Shown in pieces: positions 8,493 through 18,051 of a DNA stretch of 64,000 bases. The DNA comes from CAZSVI01 sp964610205. Its GTDB lineage: Bacteria; Bacillota; Clostridia; DSM-8532. Numbering within the stretch: position 1 is the first letter of the stretch; every line of letters starts with the position of its first letter. The stretch spans positions 1 through 64,000 of the forward strand of contig CAZSVI010000002.1 of the NCBI GenBank assembly GCA_964610205.1, read 5' to 3'. The position numbers and the translations under genes were made by a program. The notes under the pieces are model-generated. The model did no database searches. It had not been told where the DNA came from and saw only the letters and a program-made list of their open reading frames with translations.

Positions 8493-9914
8493 TTGGAAAA
8501 AACAACAATATGTTTTTTTGATGATTACTGGCTGGATTATAAAAAAGATATTGTAAGAGTATGGTATTCACCACGATATGCCGGGTGTTATGATGAAGTA
8601 GGATTATACCCGTCTGCTGCATGGTGCCCTGAAGCCGGTGTGTACAGGTTATGGTATGAAGTGATTCCCGATATGGCAAACGATATCGTGAGATATCTTG
8701 CCCTTGCGGAAAGCGATAACGGCTTAGATTGGAAAAAAGCGAAAATAGATTCCCGGGAAATCATGGATCACCCGGGCGGATTCACCAATGTAGTATATGC
8801 CGCAAACGGGGGGTTACATGGAACTTCTGTGTTCCGGGACCCCTATGATAAGGATCCGGCAAGGCTTTACAAAGCGGCAGGAATGACCCGTACCAACATA
8901 CCGCATGGGAAAAGCGGCCATGAGTACCCCGTTGTTGTCTCAACATCGCCAAACGGCATCAACTGGACTGAAAACAGCAGTTTTGAAGTATACCCTTACT
9001 CGAGTGATACACACAACTGCATATTTTATAACCCCGTCTCAGAAAAATATTGTGTAACGATGCGGCCTGGATTTATTGACAGGAGAATAGGTCTTATCCA
9101 ATCTAAAAACCTTAAAGATTGGGAGGATCCTGAAATTATCATACACCCTGATGCGGAAAATATAGAAGGAAATTATATGGTACAATATTACAGCATGTGG
9201 GCTGGGTGGAATGAAGGCATGTTTCTGGGACTTTTATGGAATTACCATACAAGTATATCAGATACAAACTCCTGCAAAATGAATGGCTTTATGGACACCG
9301 AGCTAGTTTATAGCTATGATGGGAACCACTGGATGCACACTACCAGAAAGCCGATTGTGCAAAGACCTGCGCCACCGGCATTTGGGCATACACAATTGAA
9401 TTTTTCAAGTATAATTGAAACAAAAGAGAAAGACAAATGGATATTGGTTGCTTCCGCGTCAAGAGCTTTTCATTCCAGCGCTGAAGAGAATAAAAGACTG
9501 ATGCGGCTTTATGGGAACACCTTCAATATCAGTTTTTACGAAATAAGAAAAAATGGAGTGTGTGGTATGGAGTGCTGCGGAATGGACGGGATTTTGAATA
9601 CAAAAGTATTTGAGCTGGTTGAGCCTGATTTAACTTTTAATATAAGCGCTCCGTTTGGGTATGCAAAATTTGCCATTACTGACGGTATTGGCGTTCCATT
9701 TGAAGGTTTTTCATTTGATGATTGTGTTCCTTTTACAGGCGATAGCGTCTTGGTTGTTCCCAACTGGAAGAATCACAAACTTGACGAGCTTAAGGGGCAA
9801 AGAGTGAGAATTTCTCTGAACTTGAATACCGCTGTCCTGTATTCACTTTCTGCTTCAATAAGACCATATATTGTGGTACCCCAGATATCGGTCAACAACC
9901 CATTGCGTGTTTAG
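8493..9914 (+). CDS. Five-bladed beta-propeller glycosidase-like protein (GH32/43/68/130 superfamily)
   Basis: 473 residues starting at TTG, with a GTGAGG ribosome site five bases upstream; no better in-frame ATG is nearby. Repeating YRLWYEV, DGLDWKK, NGINWTE and DGNHWMH blocks with aspartate-rich loops are typical of the five-bladed propeller hydrolase superfamily. A GTSVFRDPYDKDPARLYKA segment resembles the blade carrying the central catalytic acid in these enzymes. It is intracellular by lack of a signal peptide and immediately follows the heparinase-like lyase (21-bp gap), so it probably acts on a product of that enzyme. Family membership below superfamily level cannot be settled by eye. 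Confidence 0.65.
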   Translation: MEKTTICFFDDYWLDYKKDIVRVWYSPRYAGCYDEVGLYPSAAWCPEAGVYRLWYEVIPDMANDIVRYLALAESDNGLDWKKAKIDSREIMDHPGGFTNVVYAANGGLHGTSVFRDPYDKDPARLYKAAGMTRTNIPHGKSGHEYPVVVSTSPNGINWTENSSFEVYPYSSDTHNCIFYNPVSEKYCVTMRPGFIDRRIGLIQSKNLKDWEDPEIIIHPDAENIEGNYMVQYYSMWAGWNEGMFLGLLWNYHTSISDTNSCKMNGFMDTELVYSYDGNHWMHTTRKPIVQRPAPPAFGHTQLNFSSIIETKEKDKWILVASASRAFHSSAEENKRLMRLYGNTFNISFYEIRKNGVCGMECCGMDGILNTKVFELVEPDLTFNISAPFGYAKFAITDGIGVPFEGFSFDDCVPFTGDSVLVVPNWKNHKLDELKGQRVRISLNLNTAVLYSLSASIRPYIVVPQISVNNPLRV

Positions 9915-10006
9915 GGAAGCTATAACATGAATTCAATTTTTAAAGAAGGCATACTTTCTACCCGGTGTTATAATAATCAAAGAATATGTAAAGGGGAAAA
10001 TTAGCT

Positions 10007-11095
10007 ATGGAAAAAGGGAGAATTGTTTTGGAGCTTCCTCCATCAGGAGAAAATCCACGAAATAGTGAGGGAGCATTTCTTAAGTTAAAAGATGACAGGC
10101 TGCTTTTTATTTACAGTAAATTTGTTGGGGGAACCTGGTCTGACGATGCAAGCGCGTGCCTTGCCGCAAGGTTTTCCGCGGATGAGGGCGAAACCTGGTC
10201 TGACGATAAAATAATAATATCTCCACAAGAACATATGGCTTTAAATACGATGAGTGTTTCTCTTGTAAGGATGATGAACGGAGATATCGGCCTTTTCTAT
10301 CTTATACGTTATGGTTGGCATGATATGCGGCTTCATTTGAGCCGGTCATCAGACGAGGGGAAAACGTGGGATAAGCCGACCTGCTGTATTCCAAACCCAG
10401 GCTATTTCGTCACTAATAATGACAGAGTCGTAAGGTTGAATTCGGGTCGATTGATCATCCCTGCCGCATATCACAGAATGGTTAGTAACAGCATTGATGG
10501 TACCCCAACGATTGATGGGAGGGGAATATCCTGCTTTTTTTTATCGGATGACGATGGTGTTACGTGGAATGAGTCAAAAAATTATTGTATTATGCCCGTC
10601 AGCCGATCTGAAAGCGGGCTGCAGGAGCCGGGTGTTATTGAACTGAATGATCATTCGCTATGGGCATGGGGCCGGACAGATATGTCATACCAGTATGAAA
10701 TGTATTCACGGGATGGGGGCAGAACATGGAGCGCACCTTCACCCTCAGTCTTTACATCACCATGTTCGCCGCTTTCAATGAAAAGAATGCCTCAAAACGG
10801 CTGCCTTCTGGCAGTATGGAATCCAGTACCTAATTACTGGCCACGGCACATTGGGAAATACTCATGGGGACGTAATCCTTTGGTAGGCGCGCTGAGTTGG
10901 AATGACGGAATAACATGGGAAAAACATTTCAAAATAGAAAAGGAGAATGATAATGGCGGCGGATATTGTTATGTTGCCATACATTTTGTAAAAGATGCTG
11001 TCCTGCTTGCATACTGTGCAGGTCAGCCAGGAGATGGATGCTGCCTTTCAAGGCTGAGGGTGAAAAAAGTTCCTTTAAATGAATTGCTGAAGTGA
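10007..11095 (+). CDS. Sialidase-like six-bladed propeller (Asp-box/BNR repeats)
   Basis: 362 residues with five Asp boxes of the form SxDxGxTW: S57-W64, S114-W121, S180-W187, S234-W241 and S297-W304. A QEPGVIEL motif near residue 206 matches the position of the conserved Glu in GH33-type exo-alpha-sialidases. This length fits a minimal six-bladed catalytic domain without extra lectin modules. No signal peptide. The start has an AAAGGGG site eight bases upstream. As third gene of the lyase set it would act on an imported glycan. Asp-box proteins in Firmicutes often have other specificities, so sialic acid as substrate is only a possibility; no sialic-acid catabolic genes (nanA, nanE) are in the window. 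Confidence 0.72.
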   Translation: MEKGRIVLELPPSGENPRNSEGAFLKLKDDRLLFIYSKFVGGTWSDDASACLAARFSADEGETWSDDKIIISPQEHMALNTMSVSLVRMMNGDIGLFYLIRYGWHDMRLHLSRSSDEGKTWDKPTCCIPNPGYFVTNNDRVVRLNSGRLIIPAAYHRMVSNSIDGTPTIDGRGISCFFLSDDDGVTWNESKNYCIMPVSRSESGLQEPGVIELNDHSLWAWGRTDMSYQYEMYSRDGGRTWSAPSPSVFTSPCSPLSMKRMPQNGCLLAVWNPVPNYWPRHIGKYSWGRNPLVGALSWNDGITWEKHFKIEKENDNGGGYCYVAIHFVKDAVLLAYCAGQPGDGCCLSRLRVKKVPLNELLK

Positions 11096-11120
11096 ATGAT
11101 TTTTACGAGGAGAATACATT

Positions 11121-11210
11121 ATGAAAAGTAATGAGTTGATTATTCAACTGGGAAATGAAATTGAAATCGAAAATGGAGGGAACTCCATAAGGAAAAGGTT
11201 ATTGATGTAA
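11121..11210 (+). CDS. Small 29-residue reading frame, possible truncated gene
   Basis: An ATG with a strong GAGGAG ribosome site eight bases upstream opens a 29-codon frame (MKSNELIIQLGNEIEIENGG..., ending RKRLLM) 25 bp after the sialidase-like gene. Its end overlaps the tail of the convergent cysteine hydrolase gene by 12 bp. The good ribosome site with an abrupt stop suggests the 5' stub of a fourth operon gene that has been lost, but a genuine small protein cannot be excluded. No family recognised. Confidence 0.35.
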   Translation: MKSNELIIQLGNEIEIENGGNSIRKRLLM

Positions 11211-12017
11211 TGACAAAATTCCATTAATAAAATCATCTATGTCATATACGAAACCCGAGATTATTGAGACAAACCATAATCCCAGTTCTTTTCCCAACTC
11301 ATTTCTCGCGGTTTCCTTATTTTCAATCGCTGTAACGGCTTGTCGGATAGCAGAGCACATCAACCCTCTTCTTACCATATCGGTTATACCTCCTGGTGAA
11401 ACAAGAAGGCATCCATTAATAGCAAATCCTGCATATACTAAGTGGTTAACCCCCTGTTCCCTGCATAGTGCAAAGAGTTGATCCGCATTTACCGCTATTC
11501 CCTCATGTTCCAGTGGCCTTGCCTCTTTTGCAAAATCAAGATTTTTGAATCCGGAACTTACATCCTTCTTGTTATTTGTTCCAGGGACTACATAATCTGA
11601 TCGAAACTCCCATAGTTTTTTAACTACAGGATCACCTTCTATCATATCAAGAGTTCGGCTCTCATTTCCAGCCAGTTTGACAGCAGCATCATAGCCGGGA
11701 TATCTCTCAAGGTATTCCCCCCGCACTGCAACATGAAAAACCTTTAAAGGCGAATTTCTCACTGCCTGGAGCAGTCGCGGGAAAATGTTGCTGCAGATAT
11801 CATTCGCTCTCGGAATATACTCAATTGTATTATACCATCCCGGATACTGCTTCCGTATACCGCAATCCCATGCATGCATTAGAACAACTGCAGTTTTATC
11901 AAGGTTGATTTCCAGATCTGCCTTTTTCCATCCGCCAAACCCTTCGGCTGGTACATCAAGTGAATAGTCAGCATCAAATTGTTGATAATAGTATGCATGA
12001 ATTTTAATAATACTCAT
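11199..12017 (-). CDS. Isochorismatase-like cysteine hydrolase
   Basis: 272 residues from the ATG at 12017, which has a GAGGGTGA ribosome site; a TTG three bases upstream is unlikely. The fold is indicated by a first-strand hydrophobic motif (TAVVLMHAWDCG), a central basic region and the YAGFAINGCLLVSPGG segment carrying the candidate nucleophile Cys of this superfamily. The usual first-strand Asp (VVDMQ) is replaced by LMHAWD, so the triad may be shifted. Members hydrolyse amides, N-carbamoyl compounds or vinyl ethers. It is the last gene of the M14-propeller-FG-GAP operon, 25 bp below the FG-GAP gene. Substrate unknown. Confidence 0.7.
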   Translation of the reverse strand: MSIIKIHAYYYQQFDADYSLDVPAEGFGGWKKADLEINLDKTAVVLMHAWDCGIRKQYPGWYNTIEYIPRANDICSNIFPRLLQAVRNSPLKVFHVAVRGEYLERYPGYDAAVKLAGNESRTLDMIEGDPVVKKLWEFRSDYVVPGTNNKKDVSSGFKNLDFAKEARPLEHEGIAVNADQLFALCREQGVNHLVYAGFAINGCLLVSPGGITDMVRRGLMCSAIRQAVTAIENKETARNELGKELGLWFVSIISGFVYDIDDFINGILSLHQ

Positions 12018-12042
12018 CAAATGTCACCCTCTCTTCACATTT

Positions 12043-14025
12043 TTACGGTATTATTTTACAATAATAGCCGACGCCCGGTTCACCTCCTGCAAAGACATAC
12101 TCCGGTTTCCCATCTCCATCTATATCAATAATATGGCCCAGCGGGTCAAATTTTTGCAACATTTTACCATCATATACAATTTCCAGGGGGTTTGTAGAAA
12201 GCTTATAAATCCACCCTTTATACCAGTCAGATGTTGACCCGACTATAACTTCGTTTTTCAGGTCATTGTCAATATCTATTACCTGTACTTCTACCATATT
12301 ATTAATATTGATCTCGATATCCCTTCCCCTGACCGGCAATTTTTCAACGGGTTCCAATATCGGTATGCCGCTGTCGTCAACACCCTTGTTAATAATGTAA
12401 TAAATACCACCTCCAGGGTACGTGTCAGTTTTAATTCCCAGCTGATAACTTGCTCCGGCAACAATAATATCCTCCAAACCATCGTTATTTAAATCAACCG
12501 CAGCCGGACTCACCCTGTTGTGTATCTTGATCACGTTATTGCAGACGTCTCTCAACGGTCCGACAGACCTGAATGAAAATGGCTCTCCTTCAACAGGCTT
12601 GTCATTGTTGATTAGCAAATATAGCAGACCTTTGTCCGTACCAATAATCATATGCTGCTTTCCGCTTCCATCAAAATCCCATTTTACCGCTCTATGAAAA
12701 CCCCAGTCCTTACCGCCGGCGGGATCGGTCTCTCCTTCTACTCTAAAAACACCATTCTGGTCTTTAAGCGGAATACTTTCAGAAGAAATTCTTATACCGT
12801 TTCCATTTTTCATTACATGTCTGAATTCCCAACCAGCGCCGTTGCTGTCGATGATATATCTTTTTTTCTCACGGCTATCGACAAGTACTTCCTTAAAGTT
12901 ATATCCACTGGTTATAGCGTCTCTGTGGCTTATCCACCCACCAAACTCAAACTCGGGTTTCAATTTGTGGAGCCTTTTATTTTTTAAGACTGCCATTCTA
13001 TTCCCGGATGAAATCATAATATCATTCCAACCATTTCTTTCATTTATAATCATATGGGAATGGTACGAAAAAGTGCATGATGAATACTTATACTCAAATC
13101 CGGTAATTTTAACCTCGCCCAGGTTTCTAAATGACGGTCTGCCGCTTTCATCCGTATATACATACTGAAGGTAATGTAGCGCATTATTATTTACACCGGC
13201 TAGTACGATCAAGTCGTCAGAGCCTGTTAATATGTTACGGTATACTACCGGTCTTGTATTGCCGCCCTTATATGTTTTTTTTACGTTGACACCTTCGCCC
13301 AGCAGGAATGGCTTCCCTGCCTCATCGCATATTTTTTCAGAAGGCCTTACATACCTGTTACCGTATTTCCGGATATACTCTTTGCCATAACTGGTTTTAC
13401 AGTCCTCCGGTTTCTCGTAAACAGTTCCTGAATATTCGGCAGAGCTTCCTTTCTTTGACATATCAGGCATCCACCATATATTACCAGCGCTATCGCCTAT
13501 TATCAGATTTGCTGCGCCTCTATTTCCGGATGCGTAGACAACAGGATTAAGGTAGTTGCTGAAAATCGGGTCGTCATATCCTCCCAAGTCATCAATCGTT
13601 CCCAGGTTGGGGTTATCAAAAGGAATATTGAATAAGAGCCCGCTTTCTTTATCTCTTAATATCTCCTTATATTCAAAAGTAATATCGGGAAACTCGCCTT
13701 TTCTCTCCATAAAGTGGAGAAAGCCATGCCTGTCGGCAACCAGCAGTTCTTCAACTCCGTCTTTGTTCCAGTCGACGGGTAATGCTATCGTTGGCGGTAC
13801 AATACTGTCGCATACTTTAATAGGTTCTCCGGCCAGTTCGTCAGCTCCGATTCCGGTCGGGTATAAATATATACCTTCCCAACATCGGCTTATCAGTAAA
13901 TCCTTGTGATATTTTCCGGACCACGAAACCAGTGCTGCATTTATTACCAATCCGAATGATACCGGTCCATAATCGGTTTTTAAAAACTCTTTTTTACCCA
14001 GCACCACTGTTTTTACTTTTTCCAT
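12043..14025 (-). CDS. FG-GAP/VCBS-repeat beta-propeller protein, cytoplasmic
   Basis: 660 residues containing several D-x-[DN]-x-[DN]-G calcium-type loops: DWNKDGVEE, DFDGSGKQH, DLNNDGLED, DIDNDLKNE and DIDGDGKPE, each followed by a short hydrophobic strand (LLVADRHG, MIIGTDKG, IIVAGASY, VIVGSTSD, YVFAGGEP). These are FG-GAP/VCBS repeats that build a seven-bladed propeller. Such proteins are normally secreted, but this one starts MEKVKTVVLGKK with no signal peptide. It is third in an operon after M14 carboxypeptidase and another propeller protein, with a GAGGTGA ribosome site. Glycan binding or hydrolysis (rhamnogalacturonan lyases share this fold) is possible but no catalytic signature was identified. 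Confidence 0.68.
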   Translation of the reverse strand: MEKVKTVVLGKKEFLKTDYGPVSFGLVINAALVSWSGKYHKDLLISRCWEGIYLYPTGIGADELAGEPIKVCDSIVPPTIALPVDWNKDGVEELLVADRHGFLHFMERKGEFPDITFEYKEILRDKESGLLFNIPFDNPNLGTIDDLGGYDDPIFSNYLNPVVYASGNRGAANLIIGDSAGNIWWMPDMSKKGSSAEYSGTVYEKPEDCKTSYGKEYIRKYGNRYVRPSEKICDEAGKPFLLGEGVNVKKTYKGGNTRPVVYRNILTGSDDLIVLAGVNNNALHYLQYVYTDESGRPSFRNLGEVKITGFEYKYSSCTFSYHSHMIINERNGWNDIMISSGNRMAVLKNKRLHKLKPEFEFGGWISHRDAITSGYNFKEVLVDSREKKRYIIDSNGAGWEFRHVMKNGNGIRISSESIPLKDQNGVFRVEGETDPAGGKDWGFHRAVKWDFDGSGKQHMIIGTDKGLLYLLINNDKPVEGEPFSFRSVGPLRDVCNNVIKIHNRVSPAAVDLNNDGLEDIIVAGASYQLGIKTDTYPGGGIYYIINKGVDDSGIPILEPVEKLPVRGRDIEININNMVEVQVIDIDNDLKNEVIVGSTSDWYKGWIYKLSTNPLEIVYDGKMLQKFDPLGHIIDIDGDGKPEYVFAGGEPGVGYYCKIIP

Positions 14026-14106
14026 TCATTTCACCTCATTCGCAAATGCTTTGTCGGTACATAGCCTGAGTTTACTACTACAGAAAGCAGATAATATTGA
14101 GAAATA

Positions 14107-14364
14107 TCAGCCCGGTACGGAGCCTTTTGGGAATTCCACTTTATTGACAAGTTCCCCTTTTATATCGCAAACCCCAAAACAAAAAATGCCTGTTTTTGTT
14201 TTTAATCCGTTGCCTCTGCCGTTTGTTGTAAAATAAAGGTATTTTCCGCCCGCAGCCAGTGATTCGATCCCCTGTCCGGGGATTGGATCATACCATATTT
14301 CCATATCATGTGTTATGGGATCAACACATTTTTCGTCCATTGTTTCCGCCCAAATTCTTTCCAA
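14107..14364 (-). pseudogene. Decayed fragment of a large beta-propeller gene
   Basis: An 85-codon frame whose central 65 residues closely match the propeller protein encoded at 21401-23206: both contain WYDPIP, GGKYLYFTT, GRGNGLKTK and KGEL[VI]NK in the same order. Only that blade pair remains; the flanking sequence on both sides is unrelated to the family. It lies between the 14.4-kb propeller gene and the FG-GAP gene, so the operon formerly held another propeller paralogue, or a recombination event left this piece behind. Not expected to make a stable protein. Confidence 0.7.
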
Positions 14365-14408
14365 AAAAAGCGTTAAATATGCAATTGCATGACTGCAAGG
14401 GCAGTATA

Positions 14409-16262
14409 TTAGGCTTTCTGAGTTATCTTATAACTCCATAAATGCGATCCGGAACCAAAGTATATTTTGTCATATAATATACACATTCCACTGCTGATTG
14501 TTACTGGAGGCACTGAGAGAATATTCGCTTCAAAAGTGTCCGGATCAATACTATAAATTGCGTTACTGAGTAAGCCGTATATTTTTCCGCAGTCTGACAT
14601 TTTAATGCCGTCCCGGACAACACTCCCGTATTGTGAAAGGTTCTGAATATTTATAACTGCTTTAGTCCTTGTATCAAATACAAAATAAAGAGACTTTGAA
14701 GTAATACAATGGGCAAGTTGGTTCTTATCAAGTTCCATCAGCGAAATTTCGGTCTCTCCCTTTATTGGAACGCCATGGTATAAAATTTCATGTGTTGCCG
14801 TATCCATAATATATATTTCGGCTTCCTTAACCTTCGGATGTGCACCGCCAGGTGCATTTATGCTGGTGCCTGCAATGAGATTCCCGTCTGACAGAACCCT
14901 TAAGCAGAGCGTGCTGTGATATGGTACAAGCCTTTCATTCGGAATAAGTATATCCTGTCCTGTCACTATATTATAAATGCATAATGCTCCTCCGACCATA
15001 CCATAACCTGCAAAGCCGCCATATATGATATTCTGTCCATCGGGACAGGCGACTGCGCATCTAGGCCTATAAATCTCTTCATGAGCAGTAACTAATGTCG
15101 GATTTCTGCTTCCACTATTATTGTTATTGAAATTAAGTGGTCCGGATGTATCTAAAAGGTGGAGAAGTCCCCCGGCATAGACAGCTCCGGCAACAATATT
15201 TCCTTGTACGGCATATGCACATATATTTCCACCGCCGCCCCTTTCAATCACTTTTCCTCCAAAGTCCTTAATAGCGCCGATTACAGGATCATAAGAAAAA
15301 AAATGCAGTGGATGGTGGCTTGTTCCATAAACCCTGCCATGTGCTTCTACTATTGGAGAAATTGTTGCACCTTCAGTTTCGTAATCTATATCAATACGTA
15401 TTGTTTTACCACTGTTAATTTCCTCAAATACAATCACATTATCCGCTATCTCATACTCCTTAATAATAGATGGGTCAATAAAAGGACTGTGTATAGTTTT
15501 AAAACCGTTGTTATAAAAAGCTGAAGGAGATACTTCACTATAATCAACCGCTTCAGCTTCACCTTTATAATAACGTTTCCAGCTGCAGTCAGACTTAAAA
15601 ACCCTTATACTGTCAAGCTCACAGTGGCCATATACGCAGCCGTCGGCGCCTATATGAACATACCCCGAGCCAATAGCCCTTTCAGTATCACTGCAAAGTT
15701 GCTTTTTCTCTCCGCTTTGAGGGTTGAAAGCTGCCAGATTCCTTTTTTCGGTGCCAATACCCATATAAATCCACCCTGTGCTGTCAACAGCAATATAGGT
15801 CATATACATCTGGCTGTCATCCATTTTACCATAATCGGTTATATACTTTGTTGCTGCGTTATAGCAAAAAAGTCTGCAGGAAGGATATGAACCGAAATAA
15901 ATGAATCCGTTTTGGTCTTCGCCAAAACCAAAGCCTGCAATATCTTCTTTTGCATCAAGAAACTCAAAGTATGTAAATTCATTACGTACAGGGTCAAATT
16001 CCATGAAAAGCCTGCCTGCACTGCTGTATAAAAGGCCCGATTTGCTGCAGAATGCCGTAAAAGGATAATCTATATGGTTTTCCGGGTATTTAACCTGAAC
16101 AGCATTACCGGTACTAAGGTTTATGTTGATAACAAAGCCTTTCGCAAATACCGTGAAATAGTAAGTGCCATCCATAGACCTTGTAAGAGTGGAAGCTCTC
16201 GTTTCATCAGCTTTAGCCGCAACTCCATGGTCGCAATATCTGTCAGTCCCAAAATTATTCAT
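14409..16262 (-). CDS. Large WD/quinoprotein-like beta-propeller protein
   Basis: 617 residues of blade-like repeats (for example IYFGSYPSCRLFCYNAATK, WIYMGIGTEKRNLAAFNP, VYGTSHHPLHFFSYDPV, IIYGGFAGYGMVGGALCIYN) with no signal peptide, membrane segment or metal motif. It shares architecture and local motifs with the 601-residue protein at 21401-23206, so the two are paralogues. The start is supported by a GAGGAGG site. It is second in the operon that begins with the M14 carboxypeptidase, 57 bp downstream of it. Function unknown; related cytosolic propellers serve as lyases, lactonases or scaffolds. Confidence 0.66.
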   Translation of the reverse strand: MNNFGTDRYCDHGVAAKADETRASTLTRSMDGTYYFTVFAKGFVININLSTGNAVQVKYPENHIDYPFTAFCSKSGLLYSSAGRLFMEFDPVRNEFTYFEFLDAKEDIAGFGFGEDQNGFIYFGSYPSCRLFCYNAATKYITDYGKMDDSQMYMTYIAVDSTGWIYMGIGTEKRNLAAFNPQSGEKKQLCSDTERAIGSGYVHIGADGCVYGHCELDSIRVFKSDCSWKRYYKGEAEAVDYSEVSPSAFYNNGFKTIHSPFIDPSIIKEYEIADNVIVFEEINSGKTIRIDIDYETEGATISPIVEAHGRVYGTSHHPLHFFSYDPVIGAIKDFGGKVIERGGGGNICAYAVQGNIVAGAVYAGGLLHLLDTSGPLNFNNNNSGSRNPTLVTAHEEIYRPRCAVACPDGQNIIYGGFAGYGMVGGALCIYNIVTGQDILIPNERLVPYHSTLCLRVLSDGNLIAGTSINAPGGAHPKVKEAEIYIMDTATHEILYHGVPIKGETEISLMELDKNQLAHCITSKSLYFVFDTRTKAVINIQNLSQYGSVVRDGIKMSDCGKIYGLLSNAIYSIDPDTFEANILSVPPVTISSGMCILYDKIYFGSGSHLWSYKITQKA

Positions 16263-16318
16263 TTAACCCTTGTCCTCCTCGCATAAATCCGTCACTTTCA
16301 ATCAGTGGAACATTTCCC

Positions 16319-17914
16319 TTAAGCCTTTAATTGTACTACAGCTATAGCAGGTCCTGCTTTCGGGTGACATGCTTTTATAGTTATGCTACCGTACTCCATT
16401 GATTTAATGAACCATTCTGCATGAGCAACAGCTCCATGTGCTCCAAGCTCGGAAAACTCGAAAACCGAGGGACTGCTTAAAAGCTCAGTACCTTTATTTA
16501 GATCTATTGCTACTCTGACAGGCTGCTTTGCATTTAGTGACCCGCCTCTCATTACATTAGCCGGAAAGCCGCCTGTATTCCCGACTGTTGCATGTATTTT
16601 AAACAGTCCTTCACCGATTCTTACAGTCTGTACATTTGTAATTATCAGTTCAGGCTGCATTCCTGCATGCCGGAGTACAAAATCAGTTGTTCTACTATAA
16701 ACCTTTTCCATGGTGGAAGGATACATATAATAGCCATTGTTTATTAATAGACCTCCGATTTCAACCTCACCTAACTGCGGATGGTCGAATTTTTCCCATG
16801 GCACGAAAAGCTTACTGTCATTATCATCATGATAAGACAAGACTCTCCGCATAAATGTAGTTTCCCTTGTCTTCCAATCCGCTTCCAAATATTCCTTTGT
16901 AGCTATTCCGGAATTATTAAAGCCATTACCCAGTTCAATGACATAATGTGAAATTCCTAAAGCAGAATAAGCCCAGTCATTTGAGTTGCCATTAAGTATC
17001 GTAGGCTGCTTCCAGGATTCCTTGTAGTCTGATTCATGTATCAGAGGAAATCCTGTAATCCTGGATGCTTCCCTGCCTGTATTGATAATCAATTCGAGAT
17101 CTTCCTGATTCATTTCGGCATCCGGCTTCATGGAAGGGCGCAATATACCATTACATCCACAGTGAAAATCTACGCCGGCAAAAATATTTGGGTGGCTTAC
17201 CATAAATTCAGCTACTGATCTCATTTCAGGCTCTTCAAGCGGATAATCCGATGCTCCGGGACCCGGTTTCCAGTTAACAGGCCAATTCCGGTTAAAATCG
17301 ATGCTTCTAATACCATCTGCAATTCCTGTACCGTCATAATCTTCAATCAGTCCCTCTGAGGCTATCTGGTAGAACGGACCCCGCACATCCCCGTCTTCGC
17401 GGTGCACCATAATCCTTGGATCAACGGTATCTTCCTTCATTGGACCGGCAGAATCTTTCCAGCGCATTGTCAGGATCCGTCCATCTCCGTTTATATCCTT
17501 TGGTATAAGACCGTTTCTGCGTTTAACATACTTATTGCGGCTCCGGATCGTACCTTGTGTTGTTAGTGCATATTCGGCACCGTCAGGATTAAACATTGGA
17601 ATTATATAAAATGCTGTTCTCCTTAGCAACTCTTTACAGCCGTCATCTGTTAAAAGAGTTCTGACCACATGCAATGCGGCGGTTGTTCCTGCACCTTCCT
17701 GAGCATGAACATTAGCCTGTATATAATAGGTGCTTTTACTTTCGCATGATCCTGTAGAGCTATCTGTGATCTCAGCCAGTAAAACATCTCGTTCTTCCGG
17801 TGTCTTTGCAAGTGATCTCACTTTTATAAATCCGGGATAGTTTTTCTGAGCCTCCTCTAAAAAAGCAGCAAGCTCTTTATATTTATAAAACTCATTATAA
17901 AAAATATCAAGCAT
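16319..17914 (-). CDS. M14 family zinc carboxypeptidase
   Basis: 531 residues. Zinc ligands H70 and E73 occur in NVHAQEGAGT and H251 in GVDFHCG; substrate-binding R209 is in DFNRNWP and the catalytic Glu is E327 in YVIELGNG. This is the complete M14 set. The catalytic domain covers about residues 1-350; a C-terminal beta domain of about 150 residues follows. No signal peptide, so it should act on imported peptides or peptide-glycan conjugates, removing a C-terminal residue or a gamma-D-Glu-linked amino acid. It is first gene of a four-gene operon driven by the promoter at 17982-18010. Its ribosome site (GCGGGATGA) is weak. Confidence 0.86.
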   Translation of the reverse strand: MLDIFYNEFYKYKELAAFLEEAQKNYPGFIKVRSLAKTPEERDVLLAEITDSSTGSCESKSTYYIQANVHAQEGAGTTAALHVVRTLLTDDGCKELLRRTAFYIIPMFNPDGAEYALTTQGTIRSRNKYVKRRNGLIPKDINGDGRILTMRWKDSAGPMKEDTVDPRIMVHREDGDVRGPFYQIASEGLIEDYDGTGIADGIRSIDFNRNWPVNWKPGPGASDYPLEEPEMRSVAEFMVSHPNIFAGVDFHCGCNGILRPSMKPDAEMNQEDLELIINTGREASRITGFPLIHESDYKESWKQPTILNGNSNDWAYSALGISHYVIELGNGFNNSGIATKEYLEADWKTRETTFMRRVLSYHDDNDSKLFVPWEKFDHPQLGEVEIGGLLINNGYYMYPSTMEKVYSRTTDFVLRHAGMQPELIITNVQTVRIGEGLFKIHATVGNTGGFPANVMRGGSLNAKQPVRVAIDLNKGTELLSSPSVFEFSELGAHGAVAHAEWFIKSMEYGSITIKACHPKAGPAIAVVQLKA

Positions 17915-17981
17915 ATATTTTCATCCCGCTTTCTTTATAATACCTAATAAAACCTTGAAGGCTCTATAAATACTTGATATA

Positions 17982-18051
17982 ATCTTAACATCCGGCAGTA
18001 AGTATTGGAATAGATAAAAATTTATGATTATATAAACTATCTTATACTTTT
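17982..18051 (-). promoter_or_regulatory. Promoter and upstream activator box of the M14-propeller operon
   Basis: Minus-strand -10 TAAGAT (17982-17987), 17-bp spacer, weak -35 TTCCAA (18005-18010). Directly upstream, plus-strand 18022-18051 contains TTATGATTATATAAAC followed by TATCTTATACTTTT. About 95 bp around this promoter are nearly identical to the region before the propeller gene at 21401-23206. The AraC gene ends 116 bp further up (18167), so this box is a candidate target of its product. Confidence 0.62.

Noticed and set aside
10007..11095. Assigning the locus to sialic acid catabolism
   Set aside because: Only an Asp-box fold supports it; nanA, nanE, nanK or a sialic acid transporter were not found, and Asp-box proteins have many specificities.
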